Below the pieces are notes generated by a model. It had not been told where the DNA came from. It worked only from the letters and a program-made list of their open reading frames with translations, and did no database searches. The translations under genes were made by a program, and so were the position numbers. A DNA stretch of 64,000 nt from TMP-86 sp039807285 (GTDB taxonomy: Bacteria; Pseudomonadota; Gammaproteobacteria; Steroidobacterales; Steroidobacteraceae): NCBI GenBank assembly GCA_044226785.1, contig JBGAGK010000024.1, forward strand, positions 1 to 64,000. The letters run 5' to 3'. Below, piece by piece: positions 1 through 7,861 of the stretch (position 1 is its first letter; the number at the start of each line of letters is the position of its first letter).

Positions 1-6
1 CTCCCC

Positions 7-306
7 ATGCCCCCAACCCTGGTCTGCTGGAAGTGCAACGCTTCGCTGGCGGCTTTGACTCTTCCGCTGCGCCGGTTGGAGGTATGCAAGGCCTGCAATG
101 CGGAGCTGCATGTCTGCAGGATGTGTGTGGAATACGACACCTCCTATGCCTCGCAGTGCCGCGAACCCATGGCTGAGGAAGTTCGCGACAAGACTCGAGC
201 CAATTTCTGCGATTTCTTCAAGCCGAAGCCGGATGCCTATGTGGCGGGCGACGACGCGGCGGGTGCAAAGTCGACTGCGGCGCTGGAAGACCTTTTCAGG
301 AAGTAG
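7..306 (+). CDS. Small zinc-ribbon-like hypothetical protein
   Basis: This 99-residue soluble protein has no signal peptide or membrane segment. Its first half carries cysteine pairs CWKC, CKAC and CRMC plus a further Cys near residue 51, the pattern of a small zinc-binding ribbon. The C-terminal third is Ala/Asp-rich and probably disordered. The gene starts at the window edge, so an operon partner upstream cannot be seen; downstream there is a 250-base gap. The molecular role is unknown. Zinc binding is inferred only from the cysteine spacing. Confidence 0.7.
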   Translation: MPPTLVCWKCNASLAALTLPLRRLEVCKACNAELHVCRMCVEYDTSYASQCREPMAEEVRDKTRANFCDFFKPKPDAYVAGDDAAGAKSTAALEDLFRK

Positions 307-560
307 CCTTCCGGGGCCGCCGGCCTCTTGTGCGGTCTTGTCCGTGTGGGACGCTTGCTGCGCCTGCCGGCCTTCCTGCCCATCGTTTGAGCCGCCTGGC
401 AATCGAGCAGGTCGCGGTTTTGCACTGGAATGCCTTGTCGCGCGGGGTCATGTGACCACTCTCACAACCTGAGCATCCGCCTCTCAAACCTTCAATGACA
501 TCTTCGTAAGATGGATCCCGTGCGTGCCTGGCGGTCATTGGCGCGTACAGGGAGAATGTC

Positions 561-1010
561 ATGATCCGGACCAACAGCAGTGGTTTCACCCGCGTTGAAC
601 TGGTGATCGTCGCCTCTGTCATGTCGTTCATGGCGGCTTTTGCGATCCCGCGGTTCACTTCCATCGAAAACCAGGGCCGTGTCGCCGCAGTCGCGTCCCT
701 GACCAACAGCATTCGCAATGCTTCGGCTCTGGCGCATGCCCTCTGGCTTGCCTCCGGACGGCCAGAAGCCGTCGACGTCGATGGCCGGAGCATCTCCATG
801 CGCAATGGCTACCCGGATGCCGCAGCCAACGGACTTCCAGGGGCTCTGGCTGACATCGCGGGGTTTTCAGCTCAGGTGGAGGCGGGGAGCGTCGTGTTCC
901 GAAAGCACGGCGCACCGTTGCCGGAAAATTGCGCTGTCGTCTATTCGCCGGCCACCCTTCATTCGCCGCCGCGAATCCTGCTGCAGACCCCCAATCTGAG
1001 CGGTTGCTAG
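561..1010 (+). CDS. Type IV pilin-like protein with prepilin N-terminus
   Basis: The N-terminus reads SGFTRVELVIVASVMSFMAAF: a Gly-Phe prepilin peptidase cleavage site, Glu at mature position 5 and a hydrophobic helix of about 20 residues, as in type IV pilins and type II secretion pseudopilins. The usual Thr-Leu-Ile is replaced by Thr-Arg-Val, which puts a charged residue at mature position 3. The rest (about 120 residues) is a small globular head ending in a Cys at the extreme C-terminus, with another Cys near residue 131, so a C-terminal disulfide loop is likely. It stands alone, with no secretion or pilus genes beside it. MSHA-like minor pilin is the best guess. Confidence 0.75.
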   Translation: MIRTNSSGFTRVELVIVASVMSFMAAFAIPRFTSIENQGRVAAVASLTNSIRNASALAHALWLASGRPEAVDVDGRSISMRNGYPDAAANGLPGALADIAGFSAQVEAGSVVFRKHGAPLPENCAVVYSPATLHSPPRILLQTPNLSGC

Positions 1011-1043
1011 CCGGCCTGAAGCGGCCTGTCGGACGGCAGGGCC

Positions 1044-1064
1044 GTCGCGGAATGGCGACATTTT
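1044..1064 (+). terminator. Weak hairpin with T-run after the pilin-like gene
   Basis: GTCGC (1044-1048) and GCGAC (1055-1059) form a five-pair stem with a six-base loop, followed by ATTTT. It lies 34 bases after the pilin-like stop codon and could end that transcript. The stem is short, so this is tentative. Confidence 0.3.
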
Positions 1065-1065
1065 A

Positions 1066-1101
1066 GGGGTATCCCCGATATGGTTTGAGTGGGGATCACT
1101 C
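1066..1101. promoter_or_regulatory. Two inverted repeats upstream of the histidine kinase
   Basis: GGGG-TAT-CCCC (1066-1076) and GAGTG-GGGAT-CACTC (1087-1101) are two adjacent GC-rich inverted repeats with centres about 23 bases apart, 35-70 bases before the kinase start. Their position suggests binding sites for a regulator, perhaps the LuxR-type response regulator encoded downstream. That link is inference. Confidence 0.35.
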
Positions 1102-1135
1102 CACAATCCCTTGATCGAGCTTGGGCAGAGTACAG

Positions 1136-2932
1136 ATGGCTGCATCAAGGGAACAGATCGCATCGGGCCTGCGCCAAGGCAAAGAGTGGGCTATTTCCGC
1201 TCTCGACTCGGTTAGAGCTCCAATCCTCATCGTCGACACGAGCGACGTCCGGCTTAACATATTGTTTGCCAATACTGCGGCCAGGCGGTGTTTCCCCTGT
1301 GGTCGCATTCCCCTGGTAGGGTCCCCGGTTGCGGACCACATCGACTACACCGGGTTATCCTCGTTTCTGGATGTACTGACCCAGATTTCAGCCTCCCATC
1401 CTTCCCAGTCGAGGCGGGTGAAATGGTTGGGCATTGACCTTGGCGGTGATGGAGAGACCGGCTTTAACCACATTGTGGGTCCGGCATTCCAGCCCTTGGT
1501 CATGCTGACCCTTCCTGGGGGGCTGAGTCCGGAGGCTGGACCGGTTTCCCTGGGTCCGGCTGAAGAGGCCGAGTGGCTCAGGCTTTCACTCAGGGCGGCT
1601 GACATGTTCGCCTGGCGATGGGACCGCAAGGCCGATGAATTCCGGGTGTTGCTCAGCAGGAATGCCGCACGCGACCTCGAGGAACGTCCATTCAAGGACA
1701 TGGCCGGCCTCATGGCCCGTGTGCACCCGGAGGACATGGACCGGGTGTCTCGCGCCATCCAGCTCACGCTGGAGGAGGGTGTGGAGATGAAGGAGGAATT
1801 CCGCATCCGGGTGGATGACGATTCCTACCGCTGGCATACGGTGGTGGGTCGCCCGGTTCTCGATTCGCAGGGTTTCGTGAACAGCGTTGTCGGTGCCACC
1901 CAGGATGTGACCAGCCGACGCCTGTCCCTGGCACGGGCCGGTGAATACAGTGAGCTGCTTCGTTCAGCGGCGGCGAACACCCGGGACGTGCTCCTGTTGC
2001 TCGACCGGAATCTCACCATTCAATTCTGCAATCACACGATTCAGGGCATTTCCGCGCCATTGCTGACCGGTCAGTCCGTCCAGAGTGTATTGGGCGGTCC
2101 CAACTGGCCCATCCATTCGCAGCTCCTGTCTTCCGTCATCGACAGCGGCGAGCCGGTCTCTTTCGCTTACGAGGCCGTTGGCGAAGATGGGGAGCTACAC
2201 AAATACGACAGCCGCGCCGTGCCGACCTTCGATGGAGGCCGGATCAATGGACTGTCGCTGACGATCTCGGATATCACCGAGCGTGTGCGGCTCGAGCGAG
2301 AGGTGCTGGAGATCTCCTCGCGGGAGCAGGAGCGGATTGGCCAGGACCTGCATGACGGTCTCGGACAGGAACTGACGGGCGTCGCTTTGATGCTGCGCAG
2401 CCTTGCCAACAGGCTTGTACACGACTGCCCGAGGCTTGCGGGTGACGTGGATGAAATCATCCGCTCGGTCAATCATTCCATTGAAAATGCGCGATCCCTG
2501 GCGCGTGGTCTGTCGCCGGCCCACGGAAACCGGGGCGGTCTGGTGCATGCACTGCGAAGTCTTGTAGCCCGAAGCCGCGACCTCTACGGCCTGAACGTCA
2601 GGTTCCGCAGCAAGGTCTGGCCGCAGCTCACCCTGGATGAGGAGCAGAGTACCCACCTGTATCGCATTGCCCAGGAGGCGCTGACCAACATCGCCCGGCA
2701 TGCGCGGGCTTCTCACGCGGAGATCCGCTTCCAGGTGTCGGACGGCAAGTTCACCCTGACCATCTCGGATGATGGTGTGGGGATGGGAACCTCTGCCAGG
2801 TCGGGAAGCGGGATGGGCCTGAAGCTGATGGCATACCGCGCGGGCATCATCGGGGCAAAGCTCGATATCGTCCCGGGTGAATCAGGTGGTACGATGATCC
2901 GCGTATCCGGTGGGCAACCATCTGTGTCCTGA
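1136..2932 (+). CDS. PAS-PAS sensor histidine kinase of the NarX/UhpB (HisKA_3) type
   Basis: A cytoplasmic kinase of about 598 residues without clear membrane segments. An N-terminal PAS-like region is followed by a PAS_3-type module (about residues 140-260, ending near VVGATQDVTSRR) and another PAS module (about 270-390, ending ISDITERVRLEREV). The HisKA_3 dimerisation helix contains the phospho-acceptor His in QERIGQDLHDGLGQEL. The C-terminal ATPase domain has the N-box EALTNIARHA and the G-box ISDDGVGMG. Such kinases autophosphorylate on His and pass phosphate to a NarL-type regulator, here the next gene 29 bases downstream. An in-frame TTG at 1121 is an alternative start; the ATG at 1136 follows a purine-rich GGGCAGAG. 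The signal sensed is unknown. Confidence 0.9.
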   Translation: MAASREQIASGLRQGKEWAISALDSVRAPILIVDTSDVRLNILFANTAARRCFPCGRIPLVGSPVADHIDYTGLSSFLDVLTQISASHPSQSRRVKWLGIDLGGDGETGFNHIVGPAFQPLVMLTLPGGLSPEAGPVSLGPAEEAEWLRLSLRAADMFAWRWDRKADEFRVLLSRNAARDLEERPFKDMAGLMARVHPEDMDRVSRAIQLTLEEGVEMKEEFRIRVDDDSYRWHTVVGRPVLDSQGFVNSVVGATQDVTSRRLSLARAGEYSELLRSAAANTRDVLLLLDRNLTIQFCNHTIQGISAPLLTGQSVQSVLGGPNWPIHSQLLSSVIDSGEPVSFAYEAVGEDGELHKYDSRAVPTFDGGRINGLSLTISDITERVRLEREVLEISSREQERIGQDLHDGLGQELTGVALMLRSLANRLVHDCPRLAGDVDEIIRSVNHSIENARSLARGLSPAHGNRGGLVHALRSLVARSRDLYGLNVRFRSKVWPQLTLDEEQSTHLYRIAQEALTNIARHARASHAEIRFQVSDGKFTLTISDDGVGMGTSARSGSGMGLKLMAYRAGIIGAKLDIVPGESGGTMIRVSGGQPSVS

Positions 2933-2961
2933 TCGCGAATCACCATGGTGTCGAGTGACCG

Positions 2962-3681
2962 ATGAACGCCGCAAACATGAACATGAACATGAACATGAGC
3001 ACGAGCATGCGTCCCGCCAAGAGGAATGCCCGCCGTATCCTCATCGTCGACGATCACCCCATCGTGCGCCAGGGACTGCGGCGCCTGATGGAAAACGAAG
3101 ATGACCTGACCGTATGCGGCGAGGCGGAAACGGCGCGCGATGCGCGCATCGCCATCAAGGATCTGAACCCGGACGCCGTCATCGTCGACATCAGCCTGAA
3201 ACAGGGTGATGGGATCGAACTGGTGCGCGATGTGCGTGCGCACCACGCGACGCTGCCGCTGCTGGTACTGTCGATGCACGACGAGGCGATCTACGCCGAA
3301 CGCATGCTTTCCGCAGGCGCCAGCGGGTACATCATGAAGCAGGCTGCCAGCGAACAGTTCCTGGTATCACTGCGCCGGGTGATGGACGGTGGCATCTACG
3401 TATCGGAGGCAGTGGGCAGCAACATGATCCAGAAGTTCGCTTCTGGAGGCTCCTACGTCTCGGCCAACCCCATCGATCGCCTGAGCAACCGCGAACTGCA
3501 GATCCTGCACATGATCGGCAAGGGCATGAGCACGCGCGAGACTGCCAAGTCGCTCAACCTGAGCATCAAGACCATCGAGTCGCACCGTCAGCGCATCAAG
3601 CGCAAGCTCAACCTGCATACCGGCGCTCAGCTGGTGCAGTACGCAGTGAACTGGTTCGCAGGCCGGGAACCGGCGAACTGA
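2962..3681 (+). CDS. LuxR/NarL-type response regulator
   Basis: 239 residues: a receiver domain starting RRILIVDDHPIVRQG (the Asp pair binds Mg2+) with the phospho-acceptor Asp in DAVIVDISLKQGDG, the switch Ser in LVLSMHDE and the conserved Lys in GYIMKQAA, then a C-terminal LuxR-type helix-turn-helix with LSNRELQILHMIGKG and STRETAKSLNLSIKTIESH. It is the evident partner of the kinase just upstream. The first 16 residues are odd: MNAANMNMNMNM..., encoded by a hexanucleotide tandem repeat giving several consecutive in-frame ATG codons. A start further in, at one of those Met codons or near Met-16, is equally possible. Targets are unknown. Confidence 0.9.
   Translation: MNAANMNMNMNMSTSMRPAKRNARRILIVDDHPIVRQGLRRLMENEDDLTVCGEAETARDARIAIKDLNPDAVIVDISLKQGDGIELVRDVRAHHATLPLLVLSMHDEAIYAERMLSAGASGYIMKQAASEQFLVSLRRVMDGGIYVSEAVGSNMIQKFASGGSYVSANPIDRLSNRELQILHMIGKGMSTRETAKSLNLSIKTIESHRQRIKRKLNLHTGAQLVQYAVNWFAGREPAN
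2974..3009 (+). repeat. AACATG hexanucleotide tandem repeat in the 5' end of the response regulator
   Basis: Four perfect AACATG units (2974-2997) are followed by two degenerate units, AGCACG and AGCATG. Each unit adds Asn-Met (or Ser-Thr/Ser-Met) and most supply an in-frame ATG. Copy-number change would not shift the frame but would change the number and spacing of possible start codons. Confidence 0.85.
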
Positions 3682-3768
3682 CGCATTGTCCGCCCCTCCG
3701 GCCGGTCGTATGGGCGGATTCCCGCCCATTCAAACCTTTGCCCCGTCCGCACCGTCCAATGCTTCGAA

Positions 3769-4332
3769 ATGGCGCAACCGACCCTCCGCGAGGACGCTGA
3801 CGAGACTGACGAAATCGCCCTCGCCGGCGCCCGTCGTGGAGACGTGCGGGCATTCGAGCGCCTGTACAAGGCTCATGTGGGCCGGGTCCATGGGTTATGT
3901 TTGCGCATGACCGGGAACCGCGCCCTTGCCGAAGATTGCACCCAGGAGACCTTCATCAGCGCCTGGAAGGGGCTCAAGAGCTTCGAGAACCGCAGTTCCT
4001 TCGGGACCTGGCTGCACCGGATTGCAGTCAATTCGGTTCTCGGGCGGGCCCGGCGTGGCGACCTGGAGCTCAACCCGGGGTTGGAGGAGGGTGACTCGTC
4101 CGATCAGGGACAGGTGGCCCATCAGGACGAGCTGGGCATGGAGGATCTGGAAAAGGTGCTGGGCCGGCTTCCCGGCGGGGCGCGCAGTGTCGCTGTCCTG
4201 TTCGGGGTGTATGGCTACAGCCATGAGGAGACCGCTCAGATGCTGGGTATTGCCGTGGGAACCTGCAAGGCGCAACTGCACCGCGCACGCCAGCTGCTGA
4301 AGGACCAACTTCGCGTGGAGGGCTGGGTATGA
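3769..4332 (+). CDS. ECF-type RNA polymerase sigma factor
   Basis: 187 residues with sigma region 2 (about 25-95: ARRGDVRAFERLYKAHVGRVHGLC, then EDCTQETFISAWKGLKSF, then FGTWLHRIAVN) and sigma region 4 (about 130-180: YGYSHEETAQMLGIAVGTCKAQLHRARQLL). This is the standard two-domain group 4 (RpoE-like) layout that redirects RNA polymerase to stress or envelope promoters. Its stop codon overlaps the start of the next gene by 4 bases, so the two are translationally coupled; the partner is probably the anti-sigma factor. Start chosen at the ATG at 3769. Confidence 0.93.
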   Translation: MAQPTLREDADETDEIALAGARRGDVRAFERLYKAHVGRVHGLCLRMTGNRALAEDCTQETFISAWKGLKSFENRSSFGTWLHRIAVNSVLGRARRGDLELNPGLEEGDSSDQGQVAHQDELGMEDLEKVLGRLPGGARSVAVLFGVYGYSHEETAQMLGIAVGTCKAQLHRARQLLKDQLRVEGWV

Positions 4333-4910
4333 CACACCCGGATGGGTCCGATCTGGAACTGCGTTCGCAGCTGTCACGGCTGCCGCGCTCGGTGGAGCCG
4401 TCACGTGATCTGTGGGCCGGCATCGAGAAGGAGCTGCACACCGGCCCGGCGCAGCATCGCACGTCCGCGGCACGCTGGGCGGCTGCGGCCGGTGTCGCCG
4501 GATTGTCCCTGGGCATCCTGGTCATGTGGTCCATGCAGCGGGGGCAAGCGCCCCGGATGGCGCAAAACGCCGCACCCTCGGTGGCTCAGCAGGCCGTGAA
4601 GTCCGCAAATGCAATGCCCGGACAGCCGGGATATTCCTTCGTACCGGCTTCGACGGATGCGGTTCGCCAGCGCCTGCAAGCGCAGGTGGTGGCGCGGCTG
4701 GCCACCTTGCCGCCCGCCACTCGCAAGAAGGTGGAGGCGAATCTCCTGCTGATCAAGAACGCGGTGAGCGAGATCCAGTCCGCCCTCGCAAAGGATCCAG
4801 GCAATGCGTTGTTGCAGGAACTGCTGGTGGGCACCTATCAGAATGAAATCGACACGCTGGTCAGAGTGCAGACACTGGCACAGATGTCGCATACCGAGGT
4901 GAGCATATGA
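4329..4910 (+). CDS. Putative membrane-anchored anti-sigma factor
   Basis: 193 residues with a soluble N-terminus (about 1-50, containing the helix LRSQLSRLPRSVEPSRDLWAG often seen in ECF-linked anti-sigma proteins), one transmembrane segment (about 53-71: AAAAGVAGLSLGILVMW) and a C-terminal part with long helices (about 100-190), presumably periplasmic. The classical zinc-binding HxxxCxxC motif is absent. Position between an ECF sigma factor (4-base overlap) and a DUF4097 protein (4-base overlap) is the main argument for an anti-sigma role; the sequence alone would only say single-pass membrane protein. Confidence 0.7.
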   Translation: MTHPDGSDLELRSQLSRLPRSVEPSRDLWAGIEKELHTGPAQHRTSAARWAAAAGVAGLSLGILVMWSMQRGQAPRMAQNAAPSVAQQAVKSANAMPGQPGYSFVPASTDAVRQRLQAQVVARLATLPPATRKKVEANLLLIKNAVSEIQSALAKDPGNALLQELLVGTYQNEIDTLVRVQTLAQMSHTEVSI

Positions 4911-5794
4911 GTTTCAATCGTCCTGCCTGGTGGATCGCGCTGCTGGCGCTGGCAGCCGCAGGTCCGGCGCTGTCCGCCGACGTCGACCAGAAGGTTTCGG
5001 CGGATCCGCACGGCACCGTGGAAGTAAGCAATACCGCAGGGATGATCCGCTGCATCGGCTGGGACAAGCCGGAGGTCCAGATCAGCGGCAATGTCAGCGG
5101 TAGCGGGCGGCTCGAGGTCCGGCAGCAGGGCACGACCACCATCATCGGCGTCATCTCGCGCATGGGTGTGGTGTCGCATGATGAGGCGGACCTTGAGATC
5201 CGCTTGCCGGCGGAAAGCAGCCTGCGGGCATCGGCGGTGAGCGCGGATATCGAAGTCTCGGGGATCAGCGGGGATCAGCGCCTGCAGACCGTGAGCGGAG
5301 ACATCCGGACCGAGGCGAGCAAGGCGGATGTGGTCCTCAAGAGCATCAGCGGCAACCTCAAGGTCAAGGGCAAGCGCGAACCGATCCACACAACGGTGAG
5401 TACCGTGAGCGGGGACACCTCCATCGTCGATGTGGGGGGCGAACTGGAACTCGATACGGTGAGCGGGAACACGATCATCGACATGAACTCCCTCACGCGG
5501 GCACGCCTGCAGACCGTCTCGGGCGATCTGAACATGAAGGCGAAGCTGGCGCCCGATGTCCGCATCGACGGATCCACCGTGAGCGGCACGCTGGAACTGC
5601 GCTGGCCGGGGGCCGAATCCGCCAATGTGGAGCTGGCCAGTTTCAGTGGCGATGTCAGCGCCTGCTTCGGCGGAGTCCCGGTGCAGCACCCCACTTACGG
5701 ACCCGGCAGCACCTGGCGCTATGGTGTAAAGGATGCAAAGGGGACCATCCGGATCAAGTCCATGAGCGGGGACATCCACCTCTGCAATCGCTAG
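4907..5794 (+). CDS. Exported DUF4097-type beta-repeat protein
   Basis: 295 residues starting with a signal peptide (WWIALLALAAAGPALSADV, cleavage near residue 24). The mature part consists of repeated beta-strand units marked by recurring VSG and TVSG(D/N) motifs, such as SADIEVSGISGDQRLQTVSGD, ISGNLKVKG and VSGDTSIVD, which is the adhesin-like right-handed repeat of the DUF4097 family. Two Cys (one early, one near the C-terminus) could form a disulfide. It is the last gene of the sigma/anti-sigma operon, so it is probably a periplasmic protein under control of that sigma factor. Function unknown. Confidence 0.8.
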   Translation: MSFNRPAWWIALLALAAAGPALSADVDQKVSADPHGTVEVSNTAGMIRCIGWDKPEVQISGNVSGSGRLEVRQQGTTTIIGVISRMGVVSHDEADLEIRLPAESSLRASAVSADIEVSGISGDQRLQTVSGDIRTEASKADVVLKSISGNLKVKGKREPIHTTVSTVSGDTSIVDVGGELELDTVSGNTIIDMNSLTRARLQTVSGDLNMKAKLAPDVRIDGSTVSGTLELRWPGAESANVELASFSGDVSACFGGVPVQHPTYGPGSTWRYGVKDAKGTIRIKSMSGDIHLCNR

Positions 5795-5831
5795 AATCAC
5801 CTGCCAGTGTCCCTGGCGGGTGAGGATGGTC

Positions 5832-7853
5832 ATGCGCGGAGTCAGGATCCTGGGGCTGATCGTTGGCGGTGTCGTCGCGCTGGTCGTCGTCCTGCTGCTT
5901 GGCGTCTGGCTGTTCGTCAATCCCAATTCCTACAAGGGTCGCATTGCCCAGGAGGTGAAGACTGCCACCGGGCGCGAGCTGGCGCTCCCCGGGGACATCA
6001 AGCTGTCGGTATTTCCCTGGATTGCGCTGGAGCTTGGGCCTGCGAGCCTGGGCAATCCGCCGGGATTTGGTGCCGAGCCGTTCGTGGCGGTCGATCACGT
6101 GGCATTGCGGGTGAAGCTGATGCCCTTGCTGCGCGGCCAGCTCGAGGTCGGCAAGCTGGAAATCGATGGCATGGACCTGCGCCTGAAGAAGAATGCCCAG
6201 GGCAAGGGCAATTGGGAGGATTTCGGGGAGAAATCCGGGCCCGAGCCGGCGAGAAGCCCGGATCAGGGCGTGGAGGGCTTTCGTGAACTTGCCGGCGTCC
6301 TGATCAAGGACAGCCGTATCAGCTATGAGGCCAGTGTCGTGTCGAACCTGAACCTCGACATCGGCCGCGTCGCGATGAAATCACCCGTTCCGGTGAAGCT
6401 CAGTTTCAATCTGGATCGTGGCGCCGATGCCGCGGGCCTTTCGTTCACGGGAGCACTGACCGCCACACTGGACCCGGAGGCGAAGCGCTATCGCTTCGAG
6501 GCGCTGTCACTGAGCGGTGAAATGCGCAGCAAGGGTGACGGCAGGCCGGTCGAATGGCGGTTCGATACACCGTTGGTGGATGCCGATCTGGGGACGCAGA
6601 CCCTGAAGATCGCTTCCTTCGCGGCTCAGTACGCCATGGCGCGGCTGACCGGTTCGCTGGCCGGCGAGAAGATCATCGATGCGCCGACCCTGAATGGCGC
6701 TGTCAAACTCGATCCGCTGGTGGTGAGGGAATTCCTGCCGCGCCTGGGCATCGAAGTTCCGAAGACACGCGATCCAAAGGTGCTTGAAAAGCTTGCGGCC
6801 TCAGCCCAGTTCGCCTACGGGGCAAATGCCGCGAAGCTGTCGGGCCTGTCGATCCAGCTCGACGACTCGAAGATCACCGGCAATGCGGCGATCACCAATC
6901 TGGACTCCATGGCGCTGGCGTTCGATCTTGCATTGGACCAGATCGACCTCGACCGCTATCTCTCCCCGGATGAGTCGGCTCCCAGACCCGACGAAAAGCC
7001 GGTGGAGTTGCCGTCGGAGAAGTTGAAGGCCCTCGATGCCAACGGCCGGTTCAGCATCGGCCGTGCGCGGCTCGCCGGCATCGATCTGACGCATGTCCAG
7101 CTCACCGTGCGCGCGAAAGACGGAGTGATCCGCCTGGATCCGCTCAAGGCCCAGCTTTACGGCGGGCAGACTGACGGTGAACTCACCTACGATGCCAGCG
7201 GCAAGGTGCCCGGGGTCAGGATGACGCAGCAGATGACGGGTGTGGATGTGGCGCAAGTGCTGAAGGCAACCATCAAGTCCGATCGCCTGTCGGGCCGCGC
7301 CAACCTGGGGATGAGGCTCTCGGGCCAGGGACGCACGAGTGAGGCACTGATCAAGGACCTGGGCGGGCATGTGGACATGAATGTGGCCGACGGAGCGGTC
7401 GAGGGGATCGATCTGTGGAATGACATCAGCCGCGCCCAGGCATTGTTCGAAAAGCGCCCCATCCCGCCGGCGAGCACGACCCGGCGTACGCGCTTCGATA
7501 CCCTGAAGGCTTCCGCCGATATCGCCGGCGGCGTGGCGAGCATGAAGGACATCAACGTCGCCTCGCAGAACCTGCGCGTGACCGGCACCGGTACGGCGAA
7601 TCTTGCCTCCCGGGCCATCGACTATCGCATCCTGGTGCGACTGCTCAAGACGCCTCCCGGTCAGGGAGAGGATATTGGGAAGCTCGCGCTTGCGGACATC
7701 CCGGTCAACATCACAGGCACCATGGCCGATCCGAAGGTGCGACCCGATTTGGAGGGCATCGCACGTGCAGCCTTGCAGAAGAAGATCGACGAGAAGAAGG
7801 ACGAACTGAAGCAGAAGCTCGGAAACAAGCTGCTGGACCTGCTCAGCCGTTGA
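5832..7853 (+). CDS. AsmA family inner-membrane-anchored protein
   Basis: About 673 residues. One N-terminal membrane helix (ILGLIVGGVVALVVVLLLGVWLFV) is followed by the AsmA motif region NPNSYKGRIAQEVKTATGRELALPGDIKLSVFPW and a long beta-rich periplasmic body. The C-terminal AsmA_2-like section contains the typical LDGNG-like stretch (LKDLGGHVDMNVADGAVEGIDLW) and ends with a helical Lys-rich tail. AsmA-like proteins are thought to bridge the envelope and move phospholipid or influence outer-membrane protein assembly. ATG 5832 is preceded by GAGG with 6-base spacing; GTG 5820 and ATG 5826 are alternatives in the same frame. Confidence 0.88.
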   Translation: MRGVRILGLIVGGVVALVVVLLLGVWLFVNPNSYKGRIAQEVKTATGRELALPGDIKLSVFPWIALELGPASLGNPPGFGAEPFVAVDHVALRVKLMPLLRGQLEVGKLEIDGMDLRLKKNAQGKGNWEDFGEKSGPEPARSPDQGVEGFRELAGVLIKDSRISYEASVVSNLNLDIGRVAMKSPVPVKLSFNLDRGADAAGLSFTGALTATLDPEAKRYRFEALSLSGEMRSKGDGRPVEWRFDTPLVDADLGTQTLKIASFAAQYAMARLTGSLAGEKIIDAPTLNGAVKLDPLVVREFLPRLGIEVPKTRDPKVLEKLAASAQFAYGANAAKLSGLSIQLDDSKITGNAAITNLDSMALAFDLALDQIDLDRYLSPDESAPRPDEKPVELPSEKLKALDANGRFSIGRARLAGIDLTHVQLTVRAKDGVIRLDPLKAQLYGGQTDGELTYDASGKVPGVRMTQQMTGVDVAQVLKATIKSDRLSGRANLGMRLSGQGRTSEALIKDLGGHVDMNVADGAVEGIDLWNDISRAQALFEKRPIPPASTTRRTRFDTLKASADIAGGVASMKDINVASQNLRVTGTGTANLASRAIDYRILVRLLKTPPGQGEDIGKLALADIPVNITGTMADPKVRPDLEGIARAALQKKIDEKKDELKQKLGNKLLDLLSR

Positions 7854-7861
7854 CCGGACCG

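Noticed and set aside
4838..5926. 362-codon open frame on the minus strand
   Set aside because: It overlaps the DUF4097 gene antisense; His/Asp-rich composition is that of a shadow frame.
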